A stretch of 13,710 nt of DNA from Methanosarcinales archaeon (GTDB lineage Archaea; Halobacteriota; Methanosarcinia; Methanosarcinales; Methanogasteraceae). The notes beneath the pieces were generated by a model. That model was not told the origin of the DNA and ran no database searches. It saw nothing but the letters and a program-made list of their open reading frames with translations. The position numbers were made by a program, and so were the translations under genes. Location of the stretch: positions 1 to 13,710 of the forward strand of contig JAUWGA010000023.1 in NCBI GenBank assembly GCA_030606635.1, given 5' to 3'. Shown here piece by piece: positions 13,057 to 13,710 of the stretch. How positions within the stretch are numbered: position 1 is the first letter of the stretch; every line of letters begins with the position of its first letter.

Positions 13057-13081
13057 TTTATCTATGTTTCGGTGATATAAG
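13057..13081. promoter_or_regulatory. Divergent promoter region for lipoprotein/porB cluster and dehydratase gene
   Basis: The 71-base gap serves both directions. The minus strand carries CTTATATC (13074-13081), 7 of 8 matches to box A; RNA would begin near 13052, about 20 bases before the lipoprotein ATG. The plus strand carries TTTATCTA (13057-13064), also 7 of 8, giving a start near 13087 and a short leader containing GGAG (13092-13095). Confidence 0.5.
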
Positions 13082-13101
13082 GACTTTCGCTGGAGATAAC
13101 C

Positions 13102-13710
13102 ATGACCACACAAACAATGGTAGAGAAAATCCTGTCCAGAAAGACCGGAAGAGACGTTCTGCCGAACGATATGATAGTCGCGCCTGTGGATCTCGCATTC
13201 GCGCACGATGGCACGCTTCCGCTTGCGATCCAGTTGATGGAGGACGAACTTGCGACAAGAACCGTTCACGATCCCGAAAAGGTGATCGCAATCTGCGACC
13301 ACGCGTCACCGTCCCCGAGTGAGCAGGTCTCAAATGTCCAGATCATGATGCGGAGATTCGCGCGGGAGAACGGGATTTTATTTTACGAGAACGGCGACGG
13401 CGTATGTCACCAGATCGTACTCGAACGGCACGCAGCCCCGTACAAGATAATCATCGGCGCCGATAGCCACACGTGCACACATGGCGCGCTCGGTGCGTTT
13501 GCGACAGGAATGGGATCGACTGACATGGCAGCGATCATGGCATACGGGAAGGCGTGGCTGAAGGTACCAACGAGTTACAGGATCGAGGTCACAGGAAACC
13601 TTGGTGCGCACGTCTATTCGAAGGACGTCTTCCTGTATCTCTGCGGCAAGATCACCGCTGATGGTGCAACATACATGTCGATGGAGTTTCTCGGGGACTC
13701 AGTGGACGCT
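13102..13710 (+). CDS. leuC: 3-isopropylmalate / homoaconitate dehydratase large subunit (N-terminal part)
   Basis: An aconitase-superfamily protein cut by the window edge after 203 residues; a full large subunit has about 420. It begins MTTQTMVEKILSRKTGRD, the standard start of archaeal LeuC/HacA proteins. CDHASPSPSEQVSN, ENGDGVCHQIVLE and GADSHTCTHGALGAFATGMGSTD are the expected motifs; the DSH of the last is an active-site element. The cluster cysteines lie further on, outside the window. The reaction is dehydration and rehydration of 2-alkylmalates or homocitrate in leucine or coenzyme B (2-oxosuberate) synthesis; the two archaeal paralogues cannot be told apart from this part. GGAG at 13092-13095 precedes the ATG. 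It is divergent from the lipoprotein/porB cluster. Confidence 0.9.
   Translation, partial: MTTQTMVEKILSRKTGRDVLPNDMIVAPVDLAFAHDGTLPLAIQLMEDELATRTVHDPEKVIAICDHASPSPSEQVSNVQIMMRRFARENGILFYENGDGVCHQIVLERHAAPYKIIIGADSHTCTHGALGAFATGMGSTDMAAIMAYGKAWLKVPTSYRIEVTGNLGAHVYSKDVFLYLCGKITADGATYMSMEFLGDSVDA

Overview
The window reads as archaeal, most likely a methanogen-related or anaerobic methane/alkane-oxidising euryarchaeon. The evidence is a tRNA-Ser with a long variable arm, the archaeal tRNA C56 methylase Trm56, box-A/BRE-type promoters, GGAGGTGATC-like ribosome binding sites, a PGF-CTERM (archaeosortase) surface protein, a four-cysteine PorB subunit and a fused PhoU/TrkA_C protein. I cannot fix the genus. 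The codon use and GC content are near 50% and fairly even, except in one surface-protein gene. No transposase, integrase, CRISPR array or phage gene is visible.

Layout, left to right. Bases 1-85 are a tRNA-Ser(CGA), missing only its first base, followed by trm56. Convergent to it lies a CPA1-type cation/proton antiporter with a cytoplasmic RCK (TrkA_N+TrkA_C) module. It is transcribed away from a tandemly duplicated PhoU-TrkA_C protein, so this is a divergent ion-homeostasis pair with a 397-bp control region. Next comes a secreted seven-blade LVIVD-repeat propeller with a PGF-CTERM anchor (minus strand). Upstream of it is a decayed dockerin/NosD-like relic and a TATA region shared with an OsmC-family gene. 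A ScpB homologue carrying a long C-terminal extension follows (minus).

Bases 7224-7978 hold no convincing protein gene. They contain two perfect archaeal box-A elements and a chain of strong hairpins, including two mutually exclusive pairings just upstream of a very strong ribosome binding site. The gene behind them encodes a secreted von Willebrand A (VWA) protein. This region is the best candidate for something undescribed: a small RNA and/or a switch-like structured leader.

The right third is a minus-strand cluster that looks like one operon: a TSP3-repeat lipoprotein, porB, an FKBP-type prolyl isomerase, and a sugar-nucleotide transferase with a left-handed beta-helix tail. The gaps are 13, 25 and 5 bases. 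PorB here is separated from any other Por subunit within the window. Divergent from this cluster, and cut by the window edge, is an aconitase-superfamily isopropylmalate/homoaconitate dehydratase large subunit.

Themes are cell-surface proteins (LVIVD propeller, VWA protein, TSP3 lipoprotein, sugar activation for surface glycans), monovalent-cation homeostasis, and core housekeeping (tRNA modification, chromosome condensation, pyruvate oxidation, chain-elongating dehydratase).
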